Positions 27,291 to 36,157 are shown, counted from the first letter of the stretch. The stretch: 64,000 bases of DNA from Nostoc sp. 'Peltigera membranacea cyanobiont' N6 (GCF_002949735.1 NZ_CP026681.1:1-64000), one strand, 5' to 3'. Notes: generated by a model from the sequence alone, not told the origin. Numbers and translations: made by a program.

Positions 27291-29069
27291 ATGGGCAACA
27301 TCCCGCATCACTTTCTAGGCTATTGGGGTTACGGCGCTCAACATGAATTGGAAGCGCTGTTAAGTAGTATTCTAAAAAATCTCTCCCCGACAAAAGGAGA
27401 GGGCGTGAAAAGTCAGTTCTCTGCACAGAGAAATTATCCTCTTCCTATCTGGAATGTTGCTTATATAGGAATTGATGGAAATTCCCCACCGCTAGAAAAT
27501 CAAATTGCTGCTATTTCCGCATCAGGATTATTCACTTCACCCGACGCTTGGGTAAGTCTCCAAGAAAATAACTGCCTAATTTTGGGTAGAGAACCTTTCG
27601 GAAAGATGCCTTTGTATTGGACTCAGCAAGGACAAGCAATCTGGTTTGCATCCCAACTGCAACTACTCTTACCGATATTACAACAGTCAGAAGTTAGCAT
27701 TGCTGGATTATCCGGCTACAGCTGCTTTTCTTACGTTCCCACACCTTTAACCCCTGTTAAGGAAGTGTTTGCCGTGACGGCGGGAACTGAATTAGTTTGG
27801 CAGAGCGATCGCCAATCAGGTAAACTGCGATCGCCTAAATCTAAAAATATCCACTCGTGGCGGGAAGCCCCAAAACAGTTAACAGATGAAGCTACAGCAA
27901 TTACCGAATTGCAAACCCTCCTTAAAGATTCCATTGAACGACAGATTGCCGATTTAAAGGATGAGCCTGTTGGGGTGTTTCTCTCTGGCGGACTCGATTC
28001 TTCAGTGGTGGCGGCGCTGTTGGTACAAGCAGGAGTGAAAGTCCGCGCCTACACTCTAGATTTTGGTGACGTAGGCATTCCAGAATATCCTTATGCTGAA
28101 CAAGTCGCCCAGTTTCTCAAAATTCCGCTTATTAAAGTTGCAGTAACCCCAAATTCCATCAAAAATGCCCTAATTCCGACTGTGCAAGCATTAGATTTGC
28201 CCTTTGGAGATGGCGTGTGTGTTCCGTTGTATCTTCTATCTGAAAGGGCGAGTCAGGAAACTCAGGTAATTTTTAACGGCGAAGGTGGAGATCAATTATT
28301 TGCCGGTTGGACAAACAAACCTTTAATTGCCGCAGGTGTTTATCAGTCAGAAAATCCCGCCGGACAGGAAACTTTTATCCAGCAATATCTCCGCACCTTT
28401 CACCGTCTTGGAGGATACGAATCTCAAGTTTATCAGCCAGAAGTCTATGCACAGATCCAAAATTTGCCTCCCGAAGATTGGCTATTGGCGGCTCTTGATT
28501 ACAACGAGTGTCCATCTTTGTTGCATCGCTTGCGCCGCGCTGGTTTGATGCTCAAAGGGGCGCAGAATATCCATCCCCGTGCGACTGCATTGGGGTTTGC
28601 TCATGGATTATGGGTGCGATCGCCTTTTTGTGATTTACCTCTAGCAGAATGGACATTTAGCCTATCTGGAGAACTCTGTTTGCAGGGAGCTTGTGAAAAA
28701 TATATCCTCAAACGCGCCGGAGAAAATTGGCTCCCGCCCGAAATTGTTTGGCGACAAAAGCGGGGGATGGGGGTTCCCTTAACTTCTTGGTGTTTAAATG
28801 ATTTTTGGCATCAGCTAGGCATCTGGCTCAATCCAGAAATACTTCGCGCTAACAATCACTTTTATCCTCACATTGCAGCCCAAATCGTTAATGGCAAACT
28901 CGGAGCAGCTATTCAAGGGCGGCGGATTGGTGAGACTCTCTGGTTACTTATTATGTGGCAACTTTGGCGATCGCATGTTTTAAATGAAGAACGAAGTAAA
29001 CAGTCCTGGGATCATCCTTTTTGGTTGCCTCGTCGGCTATGGAGGAGTTATAAGCGATGGCAAGATTAG
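27291..29069 (+). CDS. Asparagine-synthase-like protein 2, without the N-terminal Cys
   Basis: 592 residues, a paralogue of the protein at 20688. N-terminal Ntn-like region, then the pyrophosphatase domain with SGGLDSS (232-238), PFGDGVCVPLYLL and NGEGGDQLFAGW. It begins MGNIPHHFLGYW, so no Cys2 is available for glutamine hydrolysis; the expected amine donor is therefore something else, or the N-domain is structural. Second gene of the operon: 5 bp after the DUF3859-like gene, and its last 13 bases overlap the start of the LysA-like gene, indicating translational coupling. Confidence 0.87.
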   Translation: MGNIPHHFLGYWGYGAQHELEALLSSILKNLSPTKGEGVKSQFSAQRNYPLPIWNVAYIGIDGNSPPLENQIAAISASGLFTSPDAWVSLQENNCLILGREPFGKMPLYWTQQGQAIWFASQLQLLLPILQQSEVSIAGLSGYSCFSYVPTPLTPVKEVFAVTAGTELVWQSDRQSGKLRSPKSKNIHSWREAPKQLTDEATAITELQTLLKDSIERQIADLKDEPVGVFLSGGLDSSVVAALLVQAGVKVRAYTLDFGDVGIPEYPYAEQVAQFLKIPLIKVAVTPNSIKNALIPTVQALDLPFGDGVCVPLYLLSERASQETQVIFNGEGGDQLFAGWTNKPLIAAGVYQSENPAGQETFIQQYLRTFHRLGGYESQVYQPEVYAQIQNLPPEDWLLAALDYNECPSLLHRLRRAGLMLKGAQNIHPRATALGFAHGLWVRSPFCDLPLAEWTFSLSGELCLQGACEKYILKRAGENWLPPEIVWRQKRGMGVPLTSWCLNDFWHQLGIWLNPEILRANNHFYPHIAAQIVNGKLGAAIQGRRIGETLWLLIMWQLWRSHVLNEERSKQSWDHPFWLPRRLWRSYKRWQD

Positions 29070-30334
29070 ATAAAAAAGAGTTAGGAGAGACGCGATTAAT
29101 CGCGTCTGTACAAAAGGTAGGAGTTGAGAGCGAGCAATTAATCTTCTCATGTATCCCATTTGCTGAGGAACTTGCCAAGGAGTTGCTGAGTACTTATGGT
29201 TCTCCGCTTTATGTTTATAATGGCGATCGCTTACGCGAAACTATTGAGCGCATTACTAAGGCTGTCAGCTATCCTTACACGCAATTTCGGTTTGCCAGCG
29301 TTACCAATGGTAATATTGCGCTGTTAAAAATTTTTCGCTCATTTGGGTGGGGACTTCACGCTAATACCCCAGGAGATATTTATTTGGGATTGCAAGCTGG
29401 TTTCGATCCTAGTGAGATTGTTTATAGTGGCAGTAATTTAAATCGGGCTGAGATGCTACAAGTCTTAAATTGGGGAATTACAACTCTCAATCTCGATAGT
29501 CTGGCTCAGTTACAGTTGTGCTGCGAAGTTTTGCCCAAAGGCAGAGAGAAATATATTCGGCTGGGTTTACGCCTGAATTTACCAGAAATTACTGGGGATA
29601 GCCGAATTGGTGTGCATCCTGAAGAATTTGCTGATGCGATCGCTTTAACCCATGAGGTTGGATTGAAGCTGAGTGGTTTACACTTTTATCGAGGAACCGG
29701 AACTAACGCCACAGCCGCTTTCACCCAAGTAATTGATACGCTAATCGCCACAGCCCAACTGTTACCCGATTGGGAATATTTAGATTTTGGTGGTGGTTTT
29801 GGTTATCCGTATCACCACAACAAAACAGCATTTGATTGGGAAATCTTTGGGGGTGAGTTAACCGAGAGAATTAGGCGTTTAGGGTGGAAAATTGATTTGG
29901 TAATTGAACCGGGACGAAGTGCGATCGCCGGATGTGCAACTTTGCTTGCTCAAGTTGTTTCTGTGAAATGGCAAGGAGAAAAACAGATTGTTGGAGTTGA
30001 TACCACCGTTGCTAATCTTTCAGTACCCTCAGTACACGGCGGCTACCGAGAAATTATCACTTGGAAACAAGCAGACAATCCATTCACAACTGATATTTGT
30101 GGTAACACCACATATTCACGAGATTATCTGGGGAAAAATTGCCAACTCCCAGTTTTAGAAATTGGTGATATCGTTGCCATTTTAGATGTCGGTGCTTATG
30201 GTTATGCCATGTCGTCTCACTTTTTGCATCGCCCCAAACCTGCGGAAGTTTTGCTAGAAAATGGCACACATCGCTTAATTCGTCAACGGGAAGACTATAG
30301 TGTTTTGCTAACAAATCAGATACTTGATAACTAA
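29057..30334 (+). CDS. LysA-like (fold type III) protein lacking the PLP lysine
   Basis: 425 residues of the diaminopimelate/ornithine decarboxylase family. Kept features: GGGFGYPY (phosphate site), EPGRSAIAG, the Cys of DICGN and GAYGYAMSS near the C-terminus. The lysine that binds PLP, normally in FAxKAxSN, is replaced: residues 79-86 read FASVTNGN, so Val82 is in the Lys place. The usual HIGS is YRGT. It may be a pseudoenzyme or use PLP differently. Residues 10-17 or so are encoded by a dispersed palindrome that seems to have entered the frame. Third gene of the operon. Confidence 0.8.
   Translation: MARLDKKELGETRLIASVQKVGVESEQLIFSCIPFAEELAKELLSTYGSPLYVYNGDRLRETIERITKAVSYPYTQFRFASVTNGNIALLKIFRSFGWGLHANTPGDIYLGLQAGFDPSEIVYSGSNLNRAEMLQVLNWGITTLNLDSLAQLQLCCEVLPKGREKYIRLGLRLNLPEITGDSRIGVHPEEFADAIALTHEVGLKLSGLHFYRGTGTNATAAFTQVIDTLIATAQLLPDWEYLDFGGGFGYPYHHNKTAFDWEIFGGELTERIRRLGWKIDLVIEPGRSAIAGCATLLAQVVSVKWQGEKQIVGVDTTVANLSVPSVHGGYREIITWKQADNPFTTDICGNTTYSRDYLGKNCQLPVLEIGDIVAILDVGAYGYAMSSHFLHRPKPAEVLLENGTHRLIRQREDYSVLLTNQILDN
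29088..29107. repeat. Dispersed palindrome, copy 2, inside a reading frame
   Basis: AGACGCGATTAATCGCGTCT with the flanks GAGTTAGGAG and GTACAA is the same unit seen between genes at 50814. Here it is read through as ETRLIASV, near the N-terminus of the LysA-like protein. Confidence 0.9.
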
Positions 30335-30363
30335 CAATTAATAACTAACATCAAAAAACCATT

Positions 30364-31623
30364 ATGAAGTGTATTAACTGTGGAACTGACAATAAACTAA
30401 AAGACCGGACAGCTAATCAAGGTCGGTGTCTAAAATGCAATCATACCTTTGCCTTTGAACCAACCAATATGAGTAATATTAAGATTACCGATCCTTTTTT
30501 TGCAAAGGCGATCGCTGATATTACTGCAAATAATACCTTGTTTTTTACACCCAAGCAACTGCTGTATTTTCTAGATAATCGTCTCAGATCAAAATCTTTT
30601 CCCAAATTTAGCTGGTTATTTTTATATGTATTTCTTAATTTCTTTACATTTTTTTTAATCATTGGCCCGCTCGTCGTAAATATTGTGTTTATTTTGATAT
30701 TTTTAAAACGAACTAATTCAGTTAAACTCAACAATAAAGTTCGCAAACAAAATGCTAGAAATTTACAAGTTATCGGAGGGATTATCCTTGTTATAGGAAT
30801 TTCCCTAAGTCTCGCTTCAAACTCATTCAGCTTCTTTACCATTGTTGTTATTTTGGGGATGCTGCCTATATATTTAGGAACCCGACAGTTAGGAAGAATT
30901 GGATTTTTAACACAAGAATTTTTATTTCCTGAATCTCAGCTTAAAGATTTACTAGATCGTTGGCAGCAAATAAATGGTTCAATTCTCAAAATTCTTCCTG
31001 CTCCAAACCAGGAAAATACACCAGCGACAGTTAATCCCGATGTAACTGCTTACAGTTTTGATAGATTAGTCGTTTGTGATAGTGCTGCCATTGCTCAATT
31101 ATTAATTGCTAATAATTTCCACTTTGAAAATAACTGTGCAATTCTCAGCATTACTGGATATCCTCAAAGCATTTTTGACACCACAATGCAAATGCTGCGC
31201 CGTAATCCCGATTTGAAAGTATATGCAGTGCATGATTGCAATCCACGAGGTATTGGTTTAGTTCATCGTCTTAGAACCAATGCTAGTTGGTTTCTCAATA
31301 GCGAGATTGCGATTATTGATATCGGATTAACGCCACGTCAAATTATCGCTACTAAACGTGGAATGTTCATTCAATGTTCTCCTGAATCGGCGCAAGCAGC
31401 TAAAGAATTACCTGAAGAAATTCGTCAAAGTTTATCTACTGAAGAATTAGCATGGTTAGAATCTGGAAAGTTTGTAGAATTGGAATCTTTTACTCCCCAA
31501 AGACTAATTAAAGTTGTACAAAAGGGTATTGCTGGCAGTCGAGATATAGAAACTGATGACAGTAACTTGCTTTTAGTAGGGGATAGAGGTAGCGATATGT
31601 ATGTTGTTCAAAGTTTTGGTTAA
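30364..31623 (+). CDS. Zinc-ribbon membrane protein with possible Toprim-like domain
   Basis: 419 residues. An N-terminal zinc ribbon (Cys3, Cys6, Cys22, Cys25), hydrophobic segments at about 83-114 and 134-172, and a cytoplasmic C-terminal region. There, Asp239, GYP (265-267) and HDCNPRGIGL (290-299) resemble the E/D - G - DxDPxG pattern of Toprim domains of the TopoVI-A/Spo11/JetD kind, followed by IDIGLTP and a final ELESFTPQRLIKVV, also reminiscent of that group. The second Asp is Asn293, so metal binding may be altered. Starts 29 bp after the LysA-like gene, probably the fourth gene of the operon. The Toprim call is tentative. Confidence 0.65.
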   Translation: MKCINCGTDNKLKDRTANQGRCLKCNHTFAFEPTNMSNIKITDPFFAKAIADITANNTLFFTPKQLLYFLDNRLRSKSFPKFSWLFLYVFLNFFTFFLIIGPLVVNIVFILIFLKRTNSVKLNNKVRKQNARNLQVIGGIILVIGISLSLASNSFSFFTIVVILGMLPIYLGTRQLGRIGFLTQEFLFPESQLKDLLDRWQQINGSILKILPAPNQENTPATVNPDVTAYSFDRLVVCDSAAIAQLLIANNFHFENNCAILSITGYPQSIFDTTMQMLRRNPDLKVYAVHDCNPRGIGLVHRLRTNASWFLNSEIAIIDIGLTPRQIIATKRGMFIQCSPESAQAAKELPEEIRQSLSTEELAWLESGKFVELESFTPQRLIKVVQKGIAGSRDIETDDSNLLLVGDRGSDMYVVQSFG

Positions 31624-32085
31624 TATAGCCACGCATCCCAAGTGGGCAAAATGCTCCTCAGATTGGAAAGCCGCTAGGTAACAATAGAAAGTTAAGTTCC
31701 TCTTAGAGAGCATTAGTCTTGGAACTCACCATTCGCGTAATCAAGAATGAATTTGATGAAATAGGGGATATCTGAAGAAGCACGCTTTCTCAAAACAGGT
31801 GATTGCCTTTGCCACTACGCTCCGCACAATCGCCAACCCTTGTCACAACTACTTATATATTTGATGTAGCATAAAAAACAAAAGTTACTCGATAATAAAT
31901 TATTTGGTACTAGTAGCACCGTTCCAATGTGGTGGAAGCATTCTTATTAATTTTAGGTAAGATTTTCTGGAATTCGCTTCTTGGCATTTGTAGCTTTGTA
32001 CAAATAGTAAGTAGGAAATATAAAGATTTATAACTAATTTACTTGCTAGGAATAGTGCTTTTTACAAACCTACTAGATACCAACT
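31624..32085. other. Spacer before the P450 gene
   Basis: 462 bases with no supported gene. An 18-codon frame from TTG 31719 is too short to call. The spacer separates the four-gene operon from the P450-lipoxygenase pair and presumably holds the promoter of the latter. Confidence 0.4.
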
Positions 32086-33441
32086 ATGACAGAGCAAAAT
32101 AAGAGTTTTCTAGAACAATTAAAAGAAGCTGTGGATAACAATCCCAACCCAATTGCATCTGCTCAAGCACAAATGCAGCTAATTGGTAAATGGATCGCAA
32201 TTTCCCCAGTAGAGTTTTTCAATGAACTTCGTGAAAAATCTCCGATTTTGAAAGCACCTGCCTTTACCCTAGTAACATCTTATGAAGATATTCAAGACGT
32301 ATTGACCCTCAATGAAATCTTCACTACCGATTTACTGAAACAAAATATGTTGAAGTTCATCGGCAATACAGTGGTGGAACTACCACCTTCACCAGAGTAC
32401 GAACAGCGTAAATCAATTCTCCGTCTAGCTTTCCCTATGGCGGATATCTCTCGGTATCATCAAATTTTGCTTGAAGAAGCGGCAACTCTGCTGCAAAATG
32501 TCAAAGAAGATACCCCCTTTGATCTAGTTGACTATGCTAAAAAACTCCCGGCTACAGCAATATCAAGGTATCTAGGTTTGCAAGGATTACCCATAGACAA
32601 ATTAGTTCAGTGGCTACATGACATCAATGAGGGCGCAGTCAGAAATCTGAGCAACTCTCCCGAACTCAACGCACATGCGACAGCTGCCAGTGATGAATTG
32701 AAACCAAAAATCAGAGAAATTCTTAAAGCCACTCGCGCAAAATTACCGGGCGGCAATCCTGTACCTAAGCCAAGTTTTTGGGAACATCTATTTGGACTAG
32801 TTAAAACTCAACCAGAGATGCACCCTCCATCAAATCCTAACGTGTTAGAGCGTTATTTGCTGATGCAGTCTGTGCCAACGACTTACACCACCGATGAGGA
32901 CATCGTTAGTAGTCTATTGTTTATGATGTCAGCCTGTGTTGATTTGACATCTATTGCCATCACTAATGTAATAGTAGAATTAATGAAACGTCCTGAGATT
33001 TTTCAAGAAGCGATCGCAGCATCACAGCAAGATCGGGATGATGCTATTGCCGGATATGTTTGGGAATCTTTACGCTTTAGACAACCTTCACCGGGCGTGA
33101 TTAACACCTGTCTACAAGACTATACTCTGGGTAAGGGAACTGACTATGAGCAAACCATCAAAGCCGGAACTCAAGTCTTAGCTTGCAGTATAGCCGCTAT
33201 GCACGATCCCAGTGTCATTGATGCACCACAAGAATTTAAAGTCGGACGACCCCCTCATTTAGCTTATACCTTTTTTGAAGCTGGATTACACACCTGTCAC
33301 GGTAAATACTTCTCGATGGTACAGATTCCCCTAGCAGTAAAACAAGTCTTGCGGTTAGGTACTCTCGAAAATGTCGATCCTCTACCTATTGTGCAGGGTT
33401 ATCCCAATAAACCTTTTCATCTCAAGGTTACTCGTTCCTAA
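32086..33441 (+). CDS. Cytochrome P450, possible fatty-acid hydroperoxide-metabolising type
   Basis: 451 residues. The heme-binding loop FFEAGLHTCHGKYF has Cys404 as thiolate ligand, and the K-helix ExxR is ESLR in VWESLRFRQPSP. The I-helix reads SACVDLTS (282-289): the usual A-G-x-D/E-T-T is changed at Gly (Cys284) and at the O2-activating Thr (Leu287). Loss of that Thr is known in P450s that use hydroperoxides instead of O2, such as CYP74. The next gene is a lipoxygenase 101 bp downstream, which would supply such hydroperoxides. Heme protein identity is firm; the substrate is inferred. Confidence 0.9.
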   Translation: MTEQNKSFLEQLKEAVDNNPNPIASAQAQMQLIGKWIAISPVEFFNELREKSPILKAPAFTLVTSYEDIQDVLTLNEIFTTDLLKQNMLKFIGNTVVELPPSPEYEQRKSILRLAFPMADISRYHQILLEEAATLLQNVKEDTPFDLVDYAKKLPATAISRYLGLQGLPIDKLVQWLHDINEGAVRNLSNSPELNAHATAASDELKPKIREILKATRAKLPGGNPVPKPSFWEHLFGLVKTQPEMHPPSNPNVLERYLLMQSVPTTYTTDEDIVSSLLFMMSACVDLTSIAITNVIVELMKRPEIFQEAIAASQQDRDDAIAGYVWESLRFRQPSPGVINTCLQDYTLGKGTDYEQTIKAGTQVLACSIAAMHDPSVIDAPQEFKVGRPPHLAYTFFEAGLHTCHGKYFSMVQIPLAVKQVLRLGTLENVDPLPIVQGYPNKPFHLKVTRS

Positions 33442-33542
33442 CCTTAAGGATGAATTTAAAATTCATAAAACCCTTATGACTAATTTCTGGGTCTTTAATC
33501 TTAGTGTAATAATTTCGTTCTATTAGTTTAAGGATAGTAATC

Positions 33543-35306
33543 ATGGCTATTACCTTGTCTGGGAAAGATTCAGCTACCGAATATGAATGGAAACTAAACC
33601 CTGCCTATGTACCACCACACATCAAAAATTTACCAGAGAAACAGGGATTTTCTCTTGCTAAGATTCTCAGATTTCAATGGATAGTTGTTAAAGGAATCTT
33701 AGGTGTTGCTCTGGTGGAATTTTTCCTCTTTTTGAAGCTGGTTCGAGAAGGAAAAATTAAATTTCAAAGAACGGCAGACTTAGGTTTGGCTGAAGGTCTG
33801 AAATTATTGAACAAATGGAATAAAATCGAAGACCTAGATGATTTTTTCCAGCCTTGGACAAGCTTTGAGAAACCCAAGGTAGCCAATAACTGGACTACAG
33901 ATGCTGAATTTGGCAGAGAACGCATCTATGGGATCAATCCAGCTTTTATTCGTAAGTGTAAAGCGGAAGATTTACGCAGCGATGGAAATTTTCCTGTGAC
34001 AGATGCAATCATCAGTGGTTTACTACCCCAGGGAAGCAGTCTAGCGACGGAATTGGCAAACAATCGTTTATATATAATGGATTACAAAATCCTCGCTGAC
34101 ATTATTACCAATGAGCTTGAAGATCAACTAGGTAAATATCCACTTGCCCCCCTATGTTTACTCCACGTTAATCAAAAAGACCAATTAATGCCTTTGGCCA
34201 TTCGTCTTCAGCAAGGAAACAGTTTTCATGACCTGAACAAAAACCCTATCTTCACTCATCAATCTTCACCAGAAAATTGGTTGACTGCCAAAATGGCCGT
34301 ATCGAGTGCCGATATTGCCTATCAAGGGATAGTCTCACACTTAATGGATACCCATTTAATCATTGAAACCTTTGCGGTTGCTTCCTATCGGCAACTCTCA
34401 CCTCAGCATATTGTCTTGCAGATACTCCAATCACATTTCTTTAATACCTTTGCTATTAATGAAATGGCGCGAGGTATTTTCTTAGGTCATGAGGGCTTTT
34501 TTGATGTTACAGGCGCTTTAGGATTTACGGGTTCTAATGAGTTGCTGAGACGGGCATACACAGGTACTGGCAAAAACTATCAAGGTGAACCACATATATT
34601 CTATCGTCGAGCCTTACCTATCGCCTTAGCTGCTCGTGATGTCGCTGACTTGCCAAATTATTATTATCGGGATGATGCCATTACCATTTGGGATGCGATT
34701 GAAACTTATGTTACCGACATTCTGCGGTTATATTACAAGTCCAAAGAAGATTTGGTGAATGATGCTGAGTTGCAAGCATGGAAAAATGAACTCGTCAGCC
34801 CCGAATTCGGCAGAATTCAAGGTTTACTTTCCCCAGAAAAATCCGCTCAAATTACTGGCTCTCTCACGGAATTAAACGATCTCATTGCCATCATTACCAA
34901 CGTGATTTTTACAGCGACCGCACAACATTCGGCTGTAAATTTTAGCCAGTATGAGTATGCTTCCTGGGTGCCAAATATGCCTTTTGCTATTTATCAACCT
35001 TTTAATGATTTGTTAGAGAATCAACAGTCAACAGTAAATTTAGTTGACAGATTGCCTAACAGATTACAATCGTTTAAACAAATTGTGTTAGTCAAGGCTT
35101 TGAGTATGCCCGTACCATTTAGCAGTGAATCCTTGTTAACTATGGCTAATCCTTTTAAAGATGAAGCTGCCAGAAAAGTTTTTCAAGATTTTCAAAAGGT
35201 GCGATTAAGAAAGATTGAAGAACAGATAATCCAACGTAATGCTTCTCTTGAATATCCTTATGTTCGTCTTTTACCATCTCAAATCGCACAGAGTATTGCT
35301 ATCTAG
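33543..35306 (+). CDS. Lipoxygenase
   Basis: 587 residues. All five iron ligands of lipoxygenases can be placed: His266 and His271 (SHLMDTH), His462 and Asn466 (QHSAVNFSQY) and the C-terminal Ile587. Surrounding motifs (WLTAKMAVSSAD; ASYRQLSPQH) agree. The enzyme adds O2 to polyunsaturated fatty acids to give hydroperoxides. There is no PLAT domain; instead the N-terminal 50-70 residues hold a hydrophobic stretch (VVKGILGVALVEFFLFLKLV) that may touch membranes. Just downstream of the P450 gene on the same strand, so an oxylipin pathway is likely. Position specificity cannot be read. Confidence 0.95.
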   Translation: MAITLSGKDSATEYEWKLNPAYVPPHIKNLPEKQGFSLAKILRFQWIVVKGILGVALVEFFLFLKLVREGKIKFQRTADLGLAEGLKLLNKWNKIEDLDDFFQPWTSFEKPKVANNWTTDAEFGRERIYGINPAFIRKCKAEDLRSDGNFPVTDAIISGLLPQGSSLATELANNRLYIMDYKILADIITNELEDQLGKYPLAPLCLLHVNQKDQLMPLAIRLQQGNSFHDLNKNPIFTHQSSPENWLTAKMAVSSADIAYQGIVSHLMDTHLIIETFAVASYRQLSPQHIVLQILQSHFFNTFAINEMARGIFLGHEGFFDVTGALGFTGSNELLRRAYTGTGKNYQGEPHIFYRRALPIALAARDVADLPNYYYRDDAITIWDAIETYVTDILRLYYKSKEDLVNDAELQAWKNELVSPEFGRIQGLLSPEKSAQITGSLTELNDLIAIITNVIFTATAQHSAVNFSQYEYASWVPNMPFAIYQPFNDLLENQQSTVNLVDRLPNRLQSFKQIVLVKALSMPVPFSSESLLTMANPFKDEAARKVFQDFQKVRLRKIEEQIIQRNASLEYPYVRLLPSQIAQSIAI

Positions 35307-35375
35307 TAGTCTGTCAACAACTAATTGATAGATAAAATCTTATACCAATTATTTATGAAGCTGCATAGAATTCGA

Positions 35376-35505
35376 TCCCCCCTAGCCCACGCCAGTCGCT
35401 CATGGGGGAAACCCCCAAGACCGCGCTGACTCCCCTTATTAAGGGTGGAACGGGAAAAATATCTATCAAAGTCCCCCAATTTATCGGGGGATTTAGGGGG
35501 AGCGA
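35376..35505. repeat. Intergenic C/G-rich repeats and hairpin
   Basis: The spacer 35307-35548 contains CCCCCCTAGCCC-type repeat DNA and a stem TCCCCC/GGGGGA (35472-35491). It could end the lipoxygenase transcript. Similar 'gggg' repeat text is common between cyanobacterial genes. Confidence 0.4.
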
Positions 35506-35548
35506 GATATTTGCAACTTCACATTAAATTGGTATTAGTCAAATCCTA

Positions 35549-36157
35549 TTACGCGAACGGTGAGTTGGAAGGAAAACTTTTTGATTTACTAAAATTATGT
35601 AGAAATTGCAGTTCAGATGTCGTGAGGTCGCGCCATTCACCCAATTGTAGGTCATCTAATTGTAGGTGGGCTATGCTAACCCTGACTAGCCGCAAAGTCG
35701 GAAACCCTACAGCCGCAGTCATGCGCCGTACTTGGCGGTTTTTTCCCTCTGTCAAAGTCATTTCTAGCCAAGCTGTGGGTACATTTTTGCGAAATCTAAT
35801 CGGCGGGTTACGTTCAGGTAAATGTGGCTCTGTTGGCAAGAGCCTCACTTCTGCTGGTTGAGTGCGGTAATCTTGAATTTCTACACCTGTTTGCAACCTT
35901 TGTATCGCATCTGTATCTGGAATTCGCTCTACCTGTACCCAGTAAGTACGTTTATGACCAAAACGCGGATGGGCGAGGCGATGTTGCAATTGCCCATCGT
36001 TCGTTAACAGCAGCAACCCTTCACTATCCCAGTCTAAGCGTCCCACAGGATACACATCAGGTACATCAATATAATCTTTTAGAGTGCTATGTGTGGGAGC
36101 ATCTTTCGTAAACTGGCTGAGAACGCCATAAGGTTTGTAAAAAATAATATATCTCAT
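35549..36157 (-). CDS. rluE: 23S rRNA pseudouridine synthase, RluE/RsuA family
   Basis: From ATG 36157 (MRYIIFYKPYGVLSQFT) the protein has 202 residues. It has the catalytic Asp motif GRLDWDSEGLLLLTNDG and the C-terminal LTEGKNRQVRRMTAAVGFPT typical of the RluE subfamily, which modifies a single 23S rRNA uridine. The frame is open a further 24 codons upstream, but that DNA is the end of a truncated methyltransferase read in another frame, so 36157 is the right start. Confidence 0.93.
   Translation of the reverse strand: MRYIIFYKPYGVLSQFTKDAPTHSTLKDYIDVPDVYPVGRLDWDSEGLLLLTNDGQLQHRLAHPRFGHKRTYWVQVERIPDTDAIQRLQTGVEIQDYRTQPAEVRLLPTEPHLPERNPPIRFRKNVPTAWLEMTLTEGKNRQVRRMTAAVGFPTLRLVRVSIAHLQLDDLQLGEWRDLTTSELQFLHNFSKSKSFPSNSPFA

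Noticed and set aside
20688..29069. Lasso-peptide cluster
   Set aside because: The asparagine-synthase homologues suggest it, but no leader peptidase, RRE protein or precursor peptide is seen near either copy.
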